Source of the DNA: a bacterium
GTDB taxonomy: Bacteria; Electryoneota; RPQS01
Direction of reading: 5' to 3'
Assembly: GCA_016703065.1 (NCBI GenBank)
Contig: JADJCU010000001.1
Coordinates: 938,872 to 1,002,871, forward strand
Length of the DNA: 64,000 nt
In this document: one piece after another, positions 9,746-19,675 of the stretch
How positions within the stretch are numbered: the stretch's first letter is position 1
Layout of the letters: every line of letters starts with the position of its first letter
The notes under the pieces: model-generated
What the model was told of the DNA's origin: nothing
Database searches by the model: none
The model's input: the letters and a program-made list of their open reading frames with translations, nothing else
Program-made: the position numbers and the translations under genes

Positions 9746-10978
9746 TTATTTCAGCAACACAGCTTTCTGTGTCGCGCTGTGGTTCGGTGTTTCGAGTCTC
9801 ACAAAGTAGGCACCGCTCGACAATCTGTTTCCATCGAATTGCATCTGATGACTTCCCGCCGCGAGTTTGCCGTCGTACAATGTGTTCGTCATTCTTCCCA
9901 GCACATCATAGACCACCAATCTCCCTGTCACTTCGCGCGGCAAATCAAATGTGATGTTGGCCGTGTTGTTGAACGGGTTGGGGTAGATGGGGTGGAGGGA
10001 GAATTGAGTGGGGAGATTGGTGTGATGTTCGGGAGTGGTTAGTGCGGCTGAGACGTCGAAGATGGCTACGCTTTCACGATGCGTAAGAAACGCGAAACTC
10101 CCGCAGTATGCGACGTCCCATATCTCTATTAGTTCATAGTATCCCACTTCTTGCGGAGAGCTTGGCTGAGAAATATCCAGCACACGAAGCCCTACAGAAC
10201 CATCTGCGATGAACGCTTGATTGCCCTCGACCACTACGCTAGTGATGAATTCCATAGTTGATACGTGACCAACTTCTAACGGGTTCGCGACGTCCGTAGC
10301 GTCAATTATCCGCAGGCCGCCAGTCAAGTCAGCAACGAATACGTAGTCACTTTGAACAAACACGTCGTACGCATCACTTGTAGACACGTGGCTTACTTCG
10401 GTAGGAAACGCAGGATTTGACACATCGACAATTCGCAAACCATGAAAGCTTCCTGCCGCGACAAACGCGTAGTCTCCTCCAATGGCAACTTCTCTTGGCC
10501 CAGCCGGCGGCGAATAACGGCCCACTTCTTCAATTGATTGCAAATCTGAAACGTCTACTATTCGCAGGCTGTCCGTTACAAGGAAGGCATAGTCGCCCGA
10601 AACGGATATGCCGCCGAGTTCTCCGTGTTGCCAGGTAGCGAAGGACCCGATTTCGTGCGGAGATGACGGCGCCGTGATGTCTACGATGCGTAGACCGCTG
10701 TCACCGCAAGCTATGTACGCCAATCCATCACTCACAGCAACGTCCCATGATATGCCTGGCGTCTGAAGACTTCCAACCACCGTTGGTGACGTTGGCATCG
10801 AGTAGTCGACAATGTGCAATGATCCGTCAACGCAAGTGATGTAGACATATTCATCGTTGACCGCGAGCGCAACGGGCTCTGCATCAAACTCAATCTCGGC
10901 AAGTTTTCGCACATTCAAACTATCTGCGTAGATGATGCTTGGAAGCATAAAGAAGGCCACGAGTATAAAACGCATCAT
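9746..10978 (-). CDS. Secreted LVIVD-repeat protein with type IX-like sorting domain
   Basis: 410 residues. Signal peptide (about 1-18), six or seven LVIVD-type repeats (pattern 'LRIVDIS.PS.P.EVG', about 40-45 residues each, probable beta-propeller), then a sorting domain starting 'FSLHPIYPNPFNNTANI'. That C-terminal domain is nearly identical at DNA level to that of the gene at 8124. GGGGA precedes the ATG. It starts 57 bp after the end of the next LVIVD gene (11036-12247), shares no visible promoter of its own, and is probably co-transcribed with it. Function beyond export is unknown. Confidence 0.85.
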   Translation of the reverse strand: MMRFILVAFFMLPSIIYADSLNVRKLAEIEFDAEPVALAVNDEYVYITCVDGSLHIVDYSMPTSPTVVGSLQTPGISWDVAVSDGLAYIACGDSGLRIVDITAPSSPHEIGSFATWQHGELGGISVSGDYAFLVTDSLRIVDVSDLQSIEEVGRYSPPAGPREVAIGGDYAFVAAGSFHGLRIVDVSNPAFPTEVSHVSTSDAYDVFVQSDYVFVADLTGGLRIIDATDVANPLEVGHVSTMEFITSVVVEGNQAFIADGSVGLRVLDISQPSSPQEVGYYELIEIWDVAYCGSFAFLTHRESVAIFDVSAALTTPEHHTNLPTQFSLHPIYPNPFNNTANITFDLPREVTGRLVVYDVLGRMTNTLYDGKLAAGSHQMQFDGNRLSSGAYFVRLETPNHSATQKAVLLK

Positions 10979-11035
10979 GTTTCCCCATGTTTGAATATTG
11001 CTGCTAACGTGTTTAGGTCGTAGCGAAGGCAGCCT

Positions 11036-12247
11036 TTACTCCGCCACCGAGCGCACGTGATACAACCGATTGCTCTGAAGTGGTGAGTTGTCAATAAAGA
11101 AAGTGGTATCTGGCGGAAACGGGATTCCGACGCACATCCAGTTGTTTGGATTGGCAAATGTCGCGGCGAGGATTTCGTAACGCCGGATCGTAACCGGATT
11201 GCCGAAAATGTCCGTTGTGACAGGAAACCAACTAAGTCGTGAAGATAGAGTCTCTGGAACACACCGAACTGCTAAGCCCAATGGTGCTGATGGCGTGACT
11301 TCAACAAAGGCGGATAGGCAGTCGAGAATGTCAAACTCAAAGAAGTCACAGAAATAAACAAAATCCCCGTCTGCAACAACTGCACTGGCAATGCCATAGT
11401 TGTAGTAATATCCTACCACTTCCGGCGAACTCGGCTCGGAGATGTCCATGGCCACAAGCCCGTGGTCTGATACCGCTGCATATAAGATTTCGTCTTGAAG
11501 GGAAAAGTCCTCCGGATAATCTAAGGAGTCAATATCAGCTAATACGACTGGGCTTGTTAGGTTTGAAATGTCCACGATAGAGAGTCCTGCAAGGCCTTTC
11601 CCAAGAAACGCTAACTGTCCGGAAACGATGAAAGAACTTACTCCTGTCAAGGCGTCATCAACGAAGCCGACTTCGAAAGGCGCGGCGGGATTGCTAACGT
11701 CTATGATGCGAAGCCCAGGTTGCCCTACTGCTACGTAAGCGTAATTGCCTGCCACTGAAATATTTTGGGAAGTTCCTACAATATCATAGTAACCGATTTG
11801 TGACGGGGCGAGAGGGTTGCTGACGTCAAGAACATAAAGCCCGTCATTGGAAGCAGCCACATACGCAATTTGGTCTCGAACAACGACATCATAAACTCTG
11901 TGGAGATCGTAAATGGCAACCTGAACCGGTGCATATGGATCATGAACATCAAAAATCCTCAGCCCGTCAAAGCCTGAGGCAACATAGAGATAGTTTCCCT
12001 CAAGTGCCAAATCTTCTGCGCCATATGCAGGAACATAGGCTATGGTTTGCGGGGAGCAGGGATTCGAAATGTCGATAACGGAGACGGCACCGCCCGGGAC
12101 CACATAGGCGAACGGACCGCCTAATGCGACCGCCTTGGCGTATTCGTCATCCCATGTTCCAACCCGTGTCACATTCAAACTATCCTGTCCCCAAGCCACC
12201 CCCGCCAACACAATCAAACCAATGATAATGCTACGCATAACGGACAT
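11036..12247 (-). CDS. Secreted LVIVD-repeat protein
   Basis: About 403 residues from the ATG at 12247 (alternative ATG at 12238). A longer open frame to 12325 is excluded because the promoter lies at 12274-12303. Signal peptide 'MRSIIIGLIVLAGVAWG', then LVIVD repeats such as 'LRIFDVHDPYAPVQVA', 'LRIIDVSNPAAPFEVG' and 'LSIVDISNLTSPVVLA' over about 280 residues. The C-terminal 85 residues resemble a fibronectin-III-like fold ('APLGLAVRC..ETLSSRLSW') and not a sorting domain. First gene of a probable two-gene operon with the LVIVD gene at 9746. Confidence 0.8.
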   Translation of the reverse strand: MSVMRSIIIGLIVLAGVAWGQDSLNVTRVGTWDDEYAKAVALGGPFAYVVPGGAVSVIDISNPCSPQTIAYVPAYGAEDLALEGNYLYVASGFDGLRIFDVHDPYAPVQVAIYDLHRVYDVVVRDQIAYVAASNDGLYVLDVSNPLAPSQIGYYDIVGTSQNISVAGNYAYVAVGQPGLRIIDVSNPAAPFEVGFVDDALTGVSSFIVSGQLAFLGKGLAGLSIVDISNLTSPVVLADIDSLDYPEDFSLQDEILYAAVSDHGLVAMDISEPSSPEVVGYYYNYGIASAVVADGDFVYFCDFFEFDILDCLSAFVEVTPSAPLGLAVRCVPETLSSRLSWFPVTTDIFGNPVTIRRYEILAATFANPNNWMCVGIPFPPDTTFFIDNSPLQSNRLYHVRSVAE

Positions 12248-12273
12248 CCCATGATAAATACACGCTATTCTGC

Positions 12274-12303
12274 AATATAGCACGTGGCCAACATCCAAGT
12301 CAA
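12274..12303 (-). promoter_or_regulatory. Sigma70-like promoter for the LVIVD operon
   Basis: Minus strand TTGACT, 18 bp spacer, TATATT. It decides the start of the 11036-12247 gene. Confidence 0.7.
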
Positions 12304-12348
12304 TAGAAAAGCTACTATTCCGCAAAATTCCCCAACCCCAACCTCACC

Positions 12349-13638
12349 ATGTTCTCCTTCCGCAAAAAAATTCCTACCGAACTGCCGGCGCGAATCACGA
12401 CGGCGCGGGCAACCAATGCTCAACCACTTAATGTGCACAGCGAACGGCCCGAAACGCCGCGCAGCGTGACCGGAAATCTGTTTACCGCGACGCTCGATGG
12501 CAATGAATTCGTCTGGACCGGCACCAACCGCGCCGAGTTCTATCGCTATTTGCGCGATCATGTGCCGATTATCTCGTCCGCAGTCTGGGCGTGGGTGCAT
12601 CTGTGCGCCACGCCGCAAAGCTACGCGCTCTCCGGCAGCGAAGACGAGAAGCGCAAAGCCGACGCGATCCTCGCCGCGCTCGAAAAACGAATGCTCGAAA
12701 ATCCGCTCGTCCGCCGCGACGGTATCGCGCATCTGACCGAGCAGTTCTTTCTCGAACTCTTCACCACCGGAAGACTCTGCGGCGAGATCATTCCCTTCCC
12801 CGACGGCAAAGGGATTGATTACTTCCACACCATCGATGCCGATTTGATTCAGTGGGAGCGCGACGGACGCTGGCGGGCCTACATCGAAGACGAACAGGGC
12901 AAAAAGACCTATCTGAATCCGCAGCGCTTCTTCTATGCGTCGCTCGGCAGTGACATCCACAACCCGCGCGGCATCGAACCACTCGCGTCGATACCCTTCG
13001 TCGCGCAGATTCAAGAGGCCATGCTCTCCGATATGGCCAGAAGCGCACGCATGGCCGGCACGCCGCGCCTGCAAATCAAAGTCAAACCGCCGAAAGCCTT
13101 TCAACACGAAACCGACAAGGAGTATCAGGTGCGCGCGAATCGCTATTTCGACGACACGGTAACGCAATTCAGGTCGCTGGATGCCGACGACAACATCTTC
13201 ACGTGGGACGATGTGGAGATCACGCTGATCGGCGGCGACACGAACCGCAACTTCACCTGGCGGCTGAACCGCGAACAGGTGATCGAAGATGTGATCACGG
13301 GCTTGCGTTTGTATCCGTGGGTCGTGGGCCGTTCGCACGGCACGACCAAGAACTGGGTCGAAGCGCAGTTCAATCTGCTGATGCAGATTGTGGACTCCGT
13401 GCAGAATCTCGGCAAGTCGCTGGGGAATTACTTGCGCAGCACGGAACTCGCGATGCAGGGAAATCTCTGCAAATGTGAACACGTGTTCGAACCCAATCAG
13501 GACCCGTTCCAACTATCGAGAATGCAGGCGCGCAATATCGAATTCGACACGATTGACAAAAAAGTCAAGCGCGGCTACATCTCGAAAGACGACGGAGCGC
13601 GGGAGTTGGGATATGCGAAGGCGTTCGGTGCGGAATGA
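12349..13638 (+). CDS. Orphan phage portal protein-like protein
   Basis: 429 residues, no signal peptide. The sequence looks like a phage portal protein, the ring through which DNA enters a capsid: an N-terminal alpha/beta part with 'FFLELFTTGRLCGEIIPF' and 'DADLIQWERDGRW', a central 'FFYASLGSDIHNPRGIEPL' segment, a long helical region (about 215-260, 'AQIQEAMLSDMARSARMAG') and a C-terminal helical part including 'NREQVIEDVITGLRLYPWVV' and 'AQFNLLMQIVDSVQNLGKSL'. Length is in the usual portal range. No terminase, capsid or tail gene lies next to it, both neighbours are minus-strand secreted-protein genes, and no good RBS or promoter is visible. The family assignment rests on pattern recognition only. 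Confidence 0.65.
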   Translation: MFSFRKKIPTELPARITTARATNAQPLNVHSERPETPRSVTGNLFTATLDGNEFVWTGTNRAEFYRYLRDHVPIISSAVWAWVHLCATPQSYALSGSEDEKRKADAILAALEKRMLENPLVRRDGIAHLTEQFFLELFTTGRLCGEIIPFPDGKGIDYFHTIDADLIQWERDGRWRAYIEDEQGKKTYLNPQRFFYASLGSDIHNPRGIEPLASIPFVAQIQEAMLSDMARSARMAGTPRLQIKVKPPKAFQHETDKEYQVRANRYFDDTVTQFRSLDADDNIFTWDDVEITLIGGDTNRNFTWRLNREQVIEDVITGLRLYPWVVGRSHGTTKNWVEAQFNLLMQIVDSVQNLGKSLGNYLRSTELAMQGNLCKCEHVFEPNQDPFQLSRMQARNIEFDTIDKKVKRGYISKDDGARELGYAKAFGAE

Positions 13639-13639
13639 C

Positions 13640-13795
13640 GTCACCCAATCGCGTCGTCATCCTGAAGCCGCCGCGGCTGAAGGCTTGCCCTCGAACGCAG
13701 TGAAGGGATCTCTCTGAAAAACGTTACGCACATCACGCAATCATAGAGGGATTCTTCATGCCGCCAAGCCTACATTCAGAATGACGACTGAATTA
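13640..13795. repeat. Possible intergenic repeat-type sequence
   Basis: The stretch between the portal-like gene and the next terminator contains 'GTCATCCTGA', 'GAAGGGATCTC', 'GAGGGATTCTTC' and 'CAGAATGACG', words that occur in dispersed intergenic repeats of many bacterial genomes. The two ends (GTCATCCTGA and TCAGAATGAC) are a near inverted repeat. Only one copy is seen here, so repetition cannot be shown. Confidence 0.3.
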
Positions 13796-13805
13796 AAATT
13801 GTAGA

Positions 13806-13836
13806 TAAAAAAAGGGCGCCACTCGCGCGACGCCCT
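13806..13836 (-). terminator. Rho-independent terminator of the seven-repeat gene
   Basis: Stem AGGGCG / CGCCCT (13813-13836) followed on the minus strand by seven T. Confidence 0.75.
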
Positions 13837-13858
13837 GAGAAAAAGAAACCTCGTACAA

Positions 13859-16783
13859 CTATTCCGCCTTGACGACGTAGAAGTTCGTGATGTCTTGTGT
13901 GAGTAGAATGCCCGTGTCTGTGTAGGTTGAATCCGGTGTCGTGCCGATTAGGTTCGCGGGTTCAATCGGGACATCCAAAGTCGTTGAACGATAGACTTTG
14001 TAAGTCGGCGTATCGCAATCTACATGCGGCCAGAGCAAAACGATGTCATTCCCGGAAGCGGCAATCACCAGCGAATCCGGCGCAGGACAGGACAGGCTTG
14101 TGAGGGTAAAAGTGTAAGGGCCAGATTCAGCGATGGTAAAACCATCCACAACGAAATAATAGGTGCTGTCCGGTTCGGTCAAAAAGCTGAACGATGCACC
14201 GTCCAAGCCGCCGCAAACACAGATAGGCGAAGCTACAGTTGCACAGTTTGTGCGGAGTTGAAGGCAGGCGGACCAGAAGTCGTCTCCGGGGGTGGTCACA
14301 GACGCCTGCAACAGCACTGCGCTCGTGGCAGTGAATCTATACAGCATATCCGGTGCTGATCCAAGATAACAGTCACCATTGAACTGACTGGCAAAAGCTT
14401 CGGTGTTATTGACATCCGTGAAAGGCAGGGATGGAATCACCGCGCCGGGGCAAGTGTCGCTTACAGCCGTCGCTTCCTGCAGAGTGATGGTGTAGTCGCC
14501 ATAGTTAGAGGTGGTGAAGTAGCCATCCACGAAAAAGTAATAGGTGTTGTTCGGCGCCGCCCAGAAGGCAAACGACGCGCTGTCTGTGACAAAACCGTTG
14601 TCGCAGTACGGGGACGCGCCGCTCACACAGTCGTTCACGCGAAGAGCCAAAGAATTCGACCACCAGGAACCCAGACTGACTTGTACAATCAAGCTCTCGG
14701 AAGGAGAATATTGGTAAACTACATCGTTCGCGGAATATGAGTTGCAAAGGGAGGATTGATTGGATGCAAATACGGTTGATCCGTTGTCCGTGTAAGGCAC
14801 GGATGGAATCAGCGTTCCGGGGCAAAGGTCGTTTTGGACAGGGGGATGTTCCTGCAGCGTGAAGGTGTAGGGGCAAGTAAAGTCGTTGGTGGATGTTCCA
14901 CCAACGATGAAATAAAATGTACTATCCGGTTCGGCCCAGAAGACAATCCTCGAACTATCCCCGTGAAATCCGTTATCGCAGAGCAGGGACGATTCGGTTT
15001 CACAGTTGTTCTTGCGAATTTTTAGAGCGTCCGCCCAAATGGCGTTTACGGTTGCGACGAGCAGCATCGAGTCCGGGGATGTGAATTCGTAAACGACATC
15101 CGGCTCCGTTCCCGAAAAACAGCCCCCAGAGTAGTCATGGTTTGCATATTCAGTTGATCCGCTATCCGCGAAGGGCAACGATGGAATCAACGTTCCGGGG
15201 CAGACATCAAAGCTGAAGTCCTCAAGGGCGAACGAAAAGTAACCGGAAGAAAACGTGTCGGCTTCTCCATCAATTATAAAGTAATACGTACTATCCGGTT
15301 CGGTCCAGAAATCAAACCCCCAACTGTCCACACCTCCGTCTCTACAATCGCAGAGAAGCGACGTTCCGGTTTCGCAGTTGTTTTTGCGAACTTGCAGGCA
15401 GTTGTAAAAGTACGCGGTCAGCGACGCCCGTACATACATTGAGTCCTCGCTCGTGGGCGTAAATCTAAATACTACATCCGGCGCTGAGTGGGAATAGCAG
15501 CTGCCACCGTATTGATGATATGCAGCCGAGGTTGATCCGGAACTCGCGAAAGGCAAGGATGAAATCTCGGTGCCAGGGCAAATATCGCTTGGGCCGGACG
15601 CTTCCTGAAGAGTGAAAGTGTAGGAACCACTTGAAAAGTATTGGTATACTCCATCCAAGATCAAATAGTAAGTGCTGTCCGGTTCGCCCCAGAAATATAG
15701 GTGCGAGCCAGTCACGTTTAATAGACATCGGCAGTCCAATGACGCACCAGTTTCACAATTGTTCGTGCGAACCTGCATACATTCCGGCCAGTCCGAATTT
15801 AAAGAAGCCACTAAGATCGTTCCGCTCGTGGGAGTAAAGCTATAGACCACATCCGGCGCGGTTTGGGTATAACAACTGCCAGTGTATTGATGGGTAGCAT
15901 TTAGGGTTGATCCGCTGTCCGTGTAAGGCAAGGCCTGTATCAGGGTGCCCGGGCAAAAATCGTTAAGGACAGGGGAAATTTCCTGCAACGTGAATGTGTA
16001 ATTGCCCCACGCGAATAGGCCGGCGCCATCCACAATGAAGTAATAGGTGCTGTCCGGTTCGGTCCAGAATGCGAACCACGAACTGTCCAGGAAAAATTCA
16101 TCATAATAGCAGAGAAACGCCGCTCCGGTTTCACAGTTGTTCTTGCGAACTTGCAGAGCACTTTGCCATGAAGCGTGCACTGCGGCCCTGACAAGAACAG
16201 AATCCGTGGCAGTGTATCTAAATACTACATCCCGCGATGAAAAAATATCGCAGCTGCTACTGTATTGCTGCGTCGCGTATTCTGTGGTGCCGGTGTGCAA
16301 GAAAGGCAATGCCGGAATGTCAGTTCCGGGACAGAAATCACTGACTAGCGAGACATTGAACTGATACAACGGCGCAATCGCCCACTCCGGGATGGATTTC
16401 CCGATCTCGATATAGATGGTTTGCCCGGCGAGCATGTATAGCTCGCGGAGCGGGTAGCCGTCCGTGCAACCGCTGTTGATGATCACCGCGCTCCCGCTGC
16501 AACAGAGGCCATTTCCCCATATGCTCATCTGTTGATCACAACAGCTATTCGAGCCGCACATGTCAAAGTGGAAAATGCCGGTTTGTGGTGCCGTGAAGAC
16601 ATAAAACAGGTCATTGACCGGTTCACCCGGGCAGTTGGGATTAACTCCCGATTCGAGTTGTCCTCCGTCGCTGTAGGGCAACGCGCCCACGACAGTGGCC
16701 TGTGCGCATGTGCTTCCGCCAATGGCATAGCCAAACTGAGGAATCAAGAAGATTCCCAACAACAGAATGGTTAAGAGTCGCAT
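13859..16783 (-). CDS. Secreted protein with seven PPC-like repeats and a C-terminal FnIII-like domain
   Basis: About 974 residues from the ATG at 16783 (signal peptide 'MRLLTILLLGIFLIPQFGYA', AAAGGA upstream). The ATG at 16822 lacks these features. The body is seven tandem copies of a 115-130 residue module: '(D)CPGT.I.(A/S)LP(F/Y)..SGST', 'APDVVY.FTP', 'C(L/M)QVR.NNCETG', '(F/W).EPDSTYYF.(V/I)DG', 'YTFTLQE'. The last 90 residues look like an FnIII-type domain ('PDSLVIAASGNDIVLLW', 'YKVYRST'). No sorting domain is present. Repeats 2-6 are the most alike, suggesting internal expansion. Probably an extracellular adhesive or binding protein; ligand unknown. Confidence 0.85.
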   Translation of the reverse strand: MRLLTILLLGIFLIPQFGYAIGGSTCAQATVVGALPYSDGGQLESGVNPNCPGEPVNDLFYVFTAPQTGIFHFDMCGSNSCCDQQMSIWGNGLCCSGSAVIINSGCTDGYPLRELYMLAGQTIYIEIGKSIPEWAIAPLYQFNVSLVSDFCPGTDIPALPFLHTGTTEYATQQYSSSCDIFSSRDVVFRYTATDSVLVRAAVHASWQSALQVRKNNCETGAAFLCYYDEFFLDSSWFAFWTEPDSTYYFIVDGAGLFAWGNYTFTLQEISPVLNDFCPGTLIQALPYTDSGSTLNATHQYTGSCYTQTAPDVVYSFTPTSGTILVASLNSDWPECMQVRTNNCETGASLDCRCLLNVTGSHLYFWGEPDSTYYLILDGVYQYFSSGSYTFTLQEASGPSDICPGTEISSLPFASSGSTSAAYHQYGGSCYSHSAPDVVFRFTPTSEDSMYVRASLTAYFYNCLQVRKNNCETGTSLLCDCRDGGVDSWGFDFWTEPDSTYYFIIDGEADTFSSGYFSFALEDFSFDVCPGTLIPSLPFADSGSTEYANHDYSGGCFSGTEPDVVYEFTSPDSMLLVATVNAIWADALKIRKNNCETESSLLCDNGFHGDSSRIVFWAEPDSTFYFIVGGTSTNDFTCPYTFTLQEHPPVQNDLCPGTLIPSVPYTDNGSTVFASNQSSLCNSYSANDVVYQYSPSESLIVQVSLGSWWSNSLALRVNDCVSGASPYCDNGFVTDSASFAFWAAPNNTYYFFVDGYFTTSNYGDYTITLQEATAVSDTCPGAVIPSLPFTDVNNTEAFASQFNGDCYLGSAPDMLYRFTATSAVLLQASVTTPGDDFWSACLQLRTNCATVASPICVCGGLDGASFSFLTEPDSTYYFVVDGFTIAESGPYTFTLTSLSCPAPDSLVIAASGNDIVLLWPHVDCDTPTYKVYRSTTLDVPIEPANLIGTTPDSTYTDTGILLTQDITNFYVVKAE

Positions 16784-16844
16784 GGGGGCACGATCCTTTC
16801 GTCTACCGAATCCTCCGAACACATCACAAAATCACTCAGAATTC

Positions 16845-16873
16845 AATATAGTTTACAATTCTCGTGCCGTCAA
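16845..16873 (-). promoter_or_regulatory. Sigma70-like promoter for the seven-repeat gene
   Basis: Minus strand TTGACG, 17 bp spacer, TATATT, about 60 bp upstream of the ATG at 16783. Confidence 0.75.
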
Positions 16874-16934
16874 GAGGTATGTTGCAGTTTTGAAACTTTT
16901 TCACAAGCTGGGTTTCCACGCGACCTTAACTACA

Positions 16935-16968
16935 ATAAAAACAGGGCACCACGATTGTGATGCCCTGT
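16935..16968 (-). terminator. Rho-independent terminator of the sorting-domain peptidase gene
   Basis: Stem ACAGGGC-CAC / GTG-GCCCTGT (16941-16968) followed by TTTTTATTG on the minus strand. Confidence 0.8.
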
Positions 16969-17008
16969 GTATCCAAACGCGGGCGGCACGCCTGCCGCCC
17001 CTACATAG

Positions 17009-19481
17009 CTACTTCATCAACAGCAGCTTTTTCGTATCGGAGAATCCGTTGGTTTCGAGGCGATAGATGTAGACACCGCTGGCGAGTGCGTTCGCATCGA
17101 AGTTGACCGCATAGCGGCCCGCTTCGTGGTGGCCCGTTGCAAGCGTCGCGACTTCGCGGCCCAAAACATCGAACACCTTCAGACTCACGTCACCCGCGGT
17201 GATCAAGTCGTAGCCAATCGTCGTGCTCGGATTGAACGGGTTCGGGTAGTTCTGATGCAACTCGTACGTTTCGGGCATGAAGTCCTTGTTCGGATCGGCC
17301 ATTTCGATCGCGATCACGCCGTGATCGTCATTCGGGCCGTTGGGATTCGGACAGGCTGTGCCGGTGACGTTCAGCGTATACGCGCCACGCCGCGTCGAGT
17401 AGCCGTGCACCATCAGCCAGTAGGTCTGATTCGCGTTGGCCGTGAAGGTGATCTGGCTTGACGTGCCGCAGAAGTCGTCGTTGCAGGCCACCAGCGTCGT
17501 GCCGGGGCAAGCGCCGCTCGTGCGAATGCCGAGACCGGTGTCATAGCCCGATCCGCACAGCGAGACCGTTACCACACGGCAGGTCGAAAGCGTGAGCGCG
17601 TAGACGTGTTCGCGTGAACTTGCGCCGACGCAATCCGCGTAGTTGTTTACGGCATTGGTCGTGTTGCCGGTCGTGGTGTACGGCACCGCGCTGATCGCGA
17701 CGCCCGGACAGACATCCGGATTTCCGCCGCCGCCACCGCACGCGACGCCCGTGACGTTCATCGTGAAGTTGCCGCTGTTGGTCGAATAGCCGTGCACGCG
17801 AATCCAATAGGTCGTGCCTGCATTCGCCGTGAATGAAACTACAGATGACGTTGAGCCGCTGCCGCACGCGGTCGCGTCGTCGTTGCACGCGACCTGCGTT
17901 GTGCCGGGACAGCTGCCGCCGCTATAAACACCAAGTCCCGTGTCATAGGACGACCCGCACAGCGAGACGGTGACCGTCTGGCATGACGCGAGTGTCAGGC
18001 TGTAGATGACTTCCTTCGATGTCGCGCCGACGCAGTTCGCGTAGTTGTTCGTCGCGTTCGTGGTGGAACCGGACGTCGAATACGGCAGCGCGGTGATCGC
18101 TGTGCCGGGGCATGCGTCGTTGGCCGGAGGTGTTCCGCCGCCGCCGCCTGTGCCGTTCAGTCCATCGAGTGTGTTTGGCGCCGTGCCGTTCGGATCGAGC
18201 CAATTGGAGAGCCGCGTCGAGCTCGTGCCGCCGCCGGCCCACGAGGTGGCGAGTTTTCCGAAGTAGTCGTTGACATTATTCGAACAGCTCGCGTCGCCGC
18301 CGTGAAGCTGGCCCGTAATACGCGAATTCTGATCAAACAGCGGCGAACCCGACGAGCCGGGTTCGGTCGTGCCGTCTTCCCACGCGCCGATGTTCCAGTG
18401 ATTGTCGCCCGTTGAATACCAGCCGCTTGATGTCGGCGGGTTGTTGTCGAACGAGATCTTCTTGATGTCGCCGCTCGGATGGTGAATGCAGATCGAACTT
18501 GTCGACGGCGAATTCACGCGATTCCAGCCGTTGTAATACGGGTTGTAGGTCGACGGCGGTGTGCTCGAAAGCTGCAAGAGCGCGAAGTCCGAGGTGCTCC
18601 AGCTCGCGCGCAGCGTGGCGTTGGCGACCGTCTGATTGGTCTGGCCGTCCACATTCGCGCAGCTCGCGCTCTCGTAGTTGAACATGAACACCCAGCTTGT
18701 TTCGCCGCCCAGACAGTGGTAAGCCGTGAGGAAATACGGCGTCTGATTCTGCGCGGTGTTGTTAATCAGCGAACCCGTGCAAATGCGCGAGCCGCCGGAC
18801 AAAATCATGGCCACGCCGCGCTTCTCGTCCTGCCAGTTCGCGCCTTCGGGACAATTGATATTGTTGTTGCACGTGCCCGAAGAGCCAAACGCATCGAGTG
18901 CGCGATCCCGCGGACGGCTGAACACGTCGCGGTAGCCGTGATTGACCGTCATGATCGAAAGCACGCTCTGATCCGCGACCGCCGCCGGTTCGAGATACTC
19001 GAGCGTGATCGCCGCACCCTTGACGGGCTGCGTGATGTTCCTGCCATCTTCCCAGTTGTTGGAAACTCGTGAAGGCGCCGATCAGCTGCGAACGGTCGTC
19101 GTTGTAGATAAAGAGCTGGCCGCCTTTGGGAATGAACCACTGATCATAGACCAGACCGATGGTGTTAGCGTTCTCCGAAGCGATGCGCAAACGCCAGAGG
19201 CGGTCACCGGTGGGCAGCGCCTCCCACAGACCGCTGTTCTGGAGGTTCAAGTTCACCGGCAATTCGGCCGCAAAGCGCAGCGGCACATCCTTGCCTTCGG
19301 CTTCGTCAGCCGCCATCAGTGCTGTGTGATCCTGCCGCTCCATCGTTACCGTCGGTACCGCCGACGCGACGGACCACTCCTCACTCGGCGGTGTGCCGCC
19401 TGCCGAGATCTGTGCATACCCCATTTGACTTGCGGCCAGACAACAGACCGCCACCAAGACCCACCGATACAGCTTGTGCAT
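17009..19481 (-). CDS. Secreted trypsin-like (S1 fold) peptidase with PPC-like domains and sorting domain (frameshifted near 19064)
   Basis: Start ATG 19481 has GGGAG upstream and encodes the signal peptide 'MHKLYRWVLVAVCCLAASQ'. An N-terminal propeptide-like domain ('LFIYNDDRSQLIGAFTS') runs to about 19064, where the frame changes. Removing one T (plus strand A at 19063-19065) joins it to 'SNNWEDGRNITQPVKG', as in the intact paralogue at 27142. The peptidase domain has His in 'LTAYHCLGG', Asp in 'DFALLQL' and Ser in 'EPGSSGSP', the chymotrypsin-type triad, resembling lysyl-endopeptidase-type enzymes. Two PPC-like domains ('YDTGLGVYSGG', 'YDTGLGIRTSG') and a sorting domain ('LHQNYPNPFNPSTTIGYDL') follow. 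Probably a secreted protease delivered by a type IX-like route. Confidence 0.8.
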
Positions 19482-19538
19482 TCCGTGCTCCCTAAGCTTT
19501 GTGTTTTTCGCGCTCCGTCTTCCCGGCGGAGGGTTAGT

Positions 19539-19567
19539 AGCATAATTGAATTGCCCCGAATTGTCAA
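19539..19567 (-). promoter_or_regulatory. Sigma70-like promoter for the peptidase gene at 17009
   Basis: Minus strand TTGACA, 17 bp spacer, TATGCT, about 57 bp upstream of the ATG at 19481. Confidence 0.7.
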
Positions 19568-19619
19568 GACCGTCACGCCCTGTCCAGAAAATAAACACCC
19601 GTGCGGGGCGGAATGTCGC

Positions 19620-19657
19620 CAAAACGCAACGGGCGACTCGCCCGAGTCGCCCGTTGC
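19620..19657 (-). terminator. Rho-independent terminator of the PDZ-hydrolase gene
   Basis: Long near-perfect stem (GCAACGGGCGACTCG and its complement, 19626-19657) followed on the minus strand by GTTTTGG. Confidence 0.75.
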
Positions 19658-19675
19658 TCAAGCACGCTGCGGCTG

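Noticed and set aside
12265..13512. A 415-codon minus-strand open frame opposite the portal-like gene
   Set aside because: It is the antisense shadow of a GC-rich gene: low-complexity composition, no signal or motif, while the plus strand shows portal-like motifs.
12349..13638. A resident prophage around the portal-like gene
   Set aside because: No integrase, terminase, capsid, tail or lysis gene is present nearby and no attachment-site repeats were seen.
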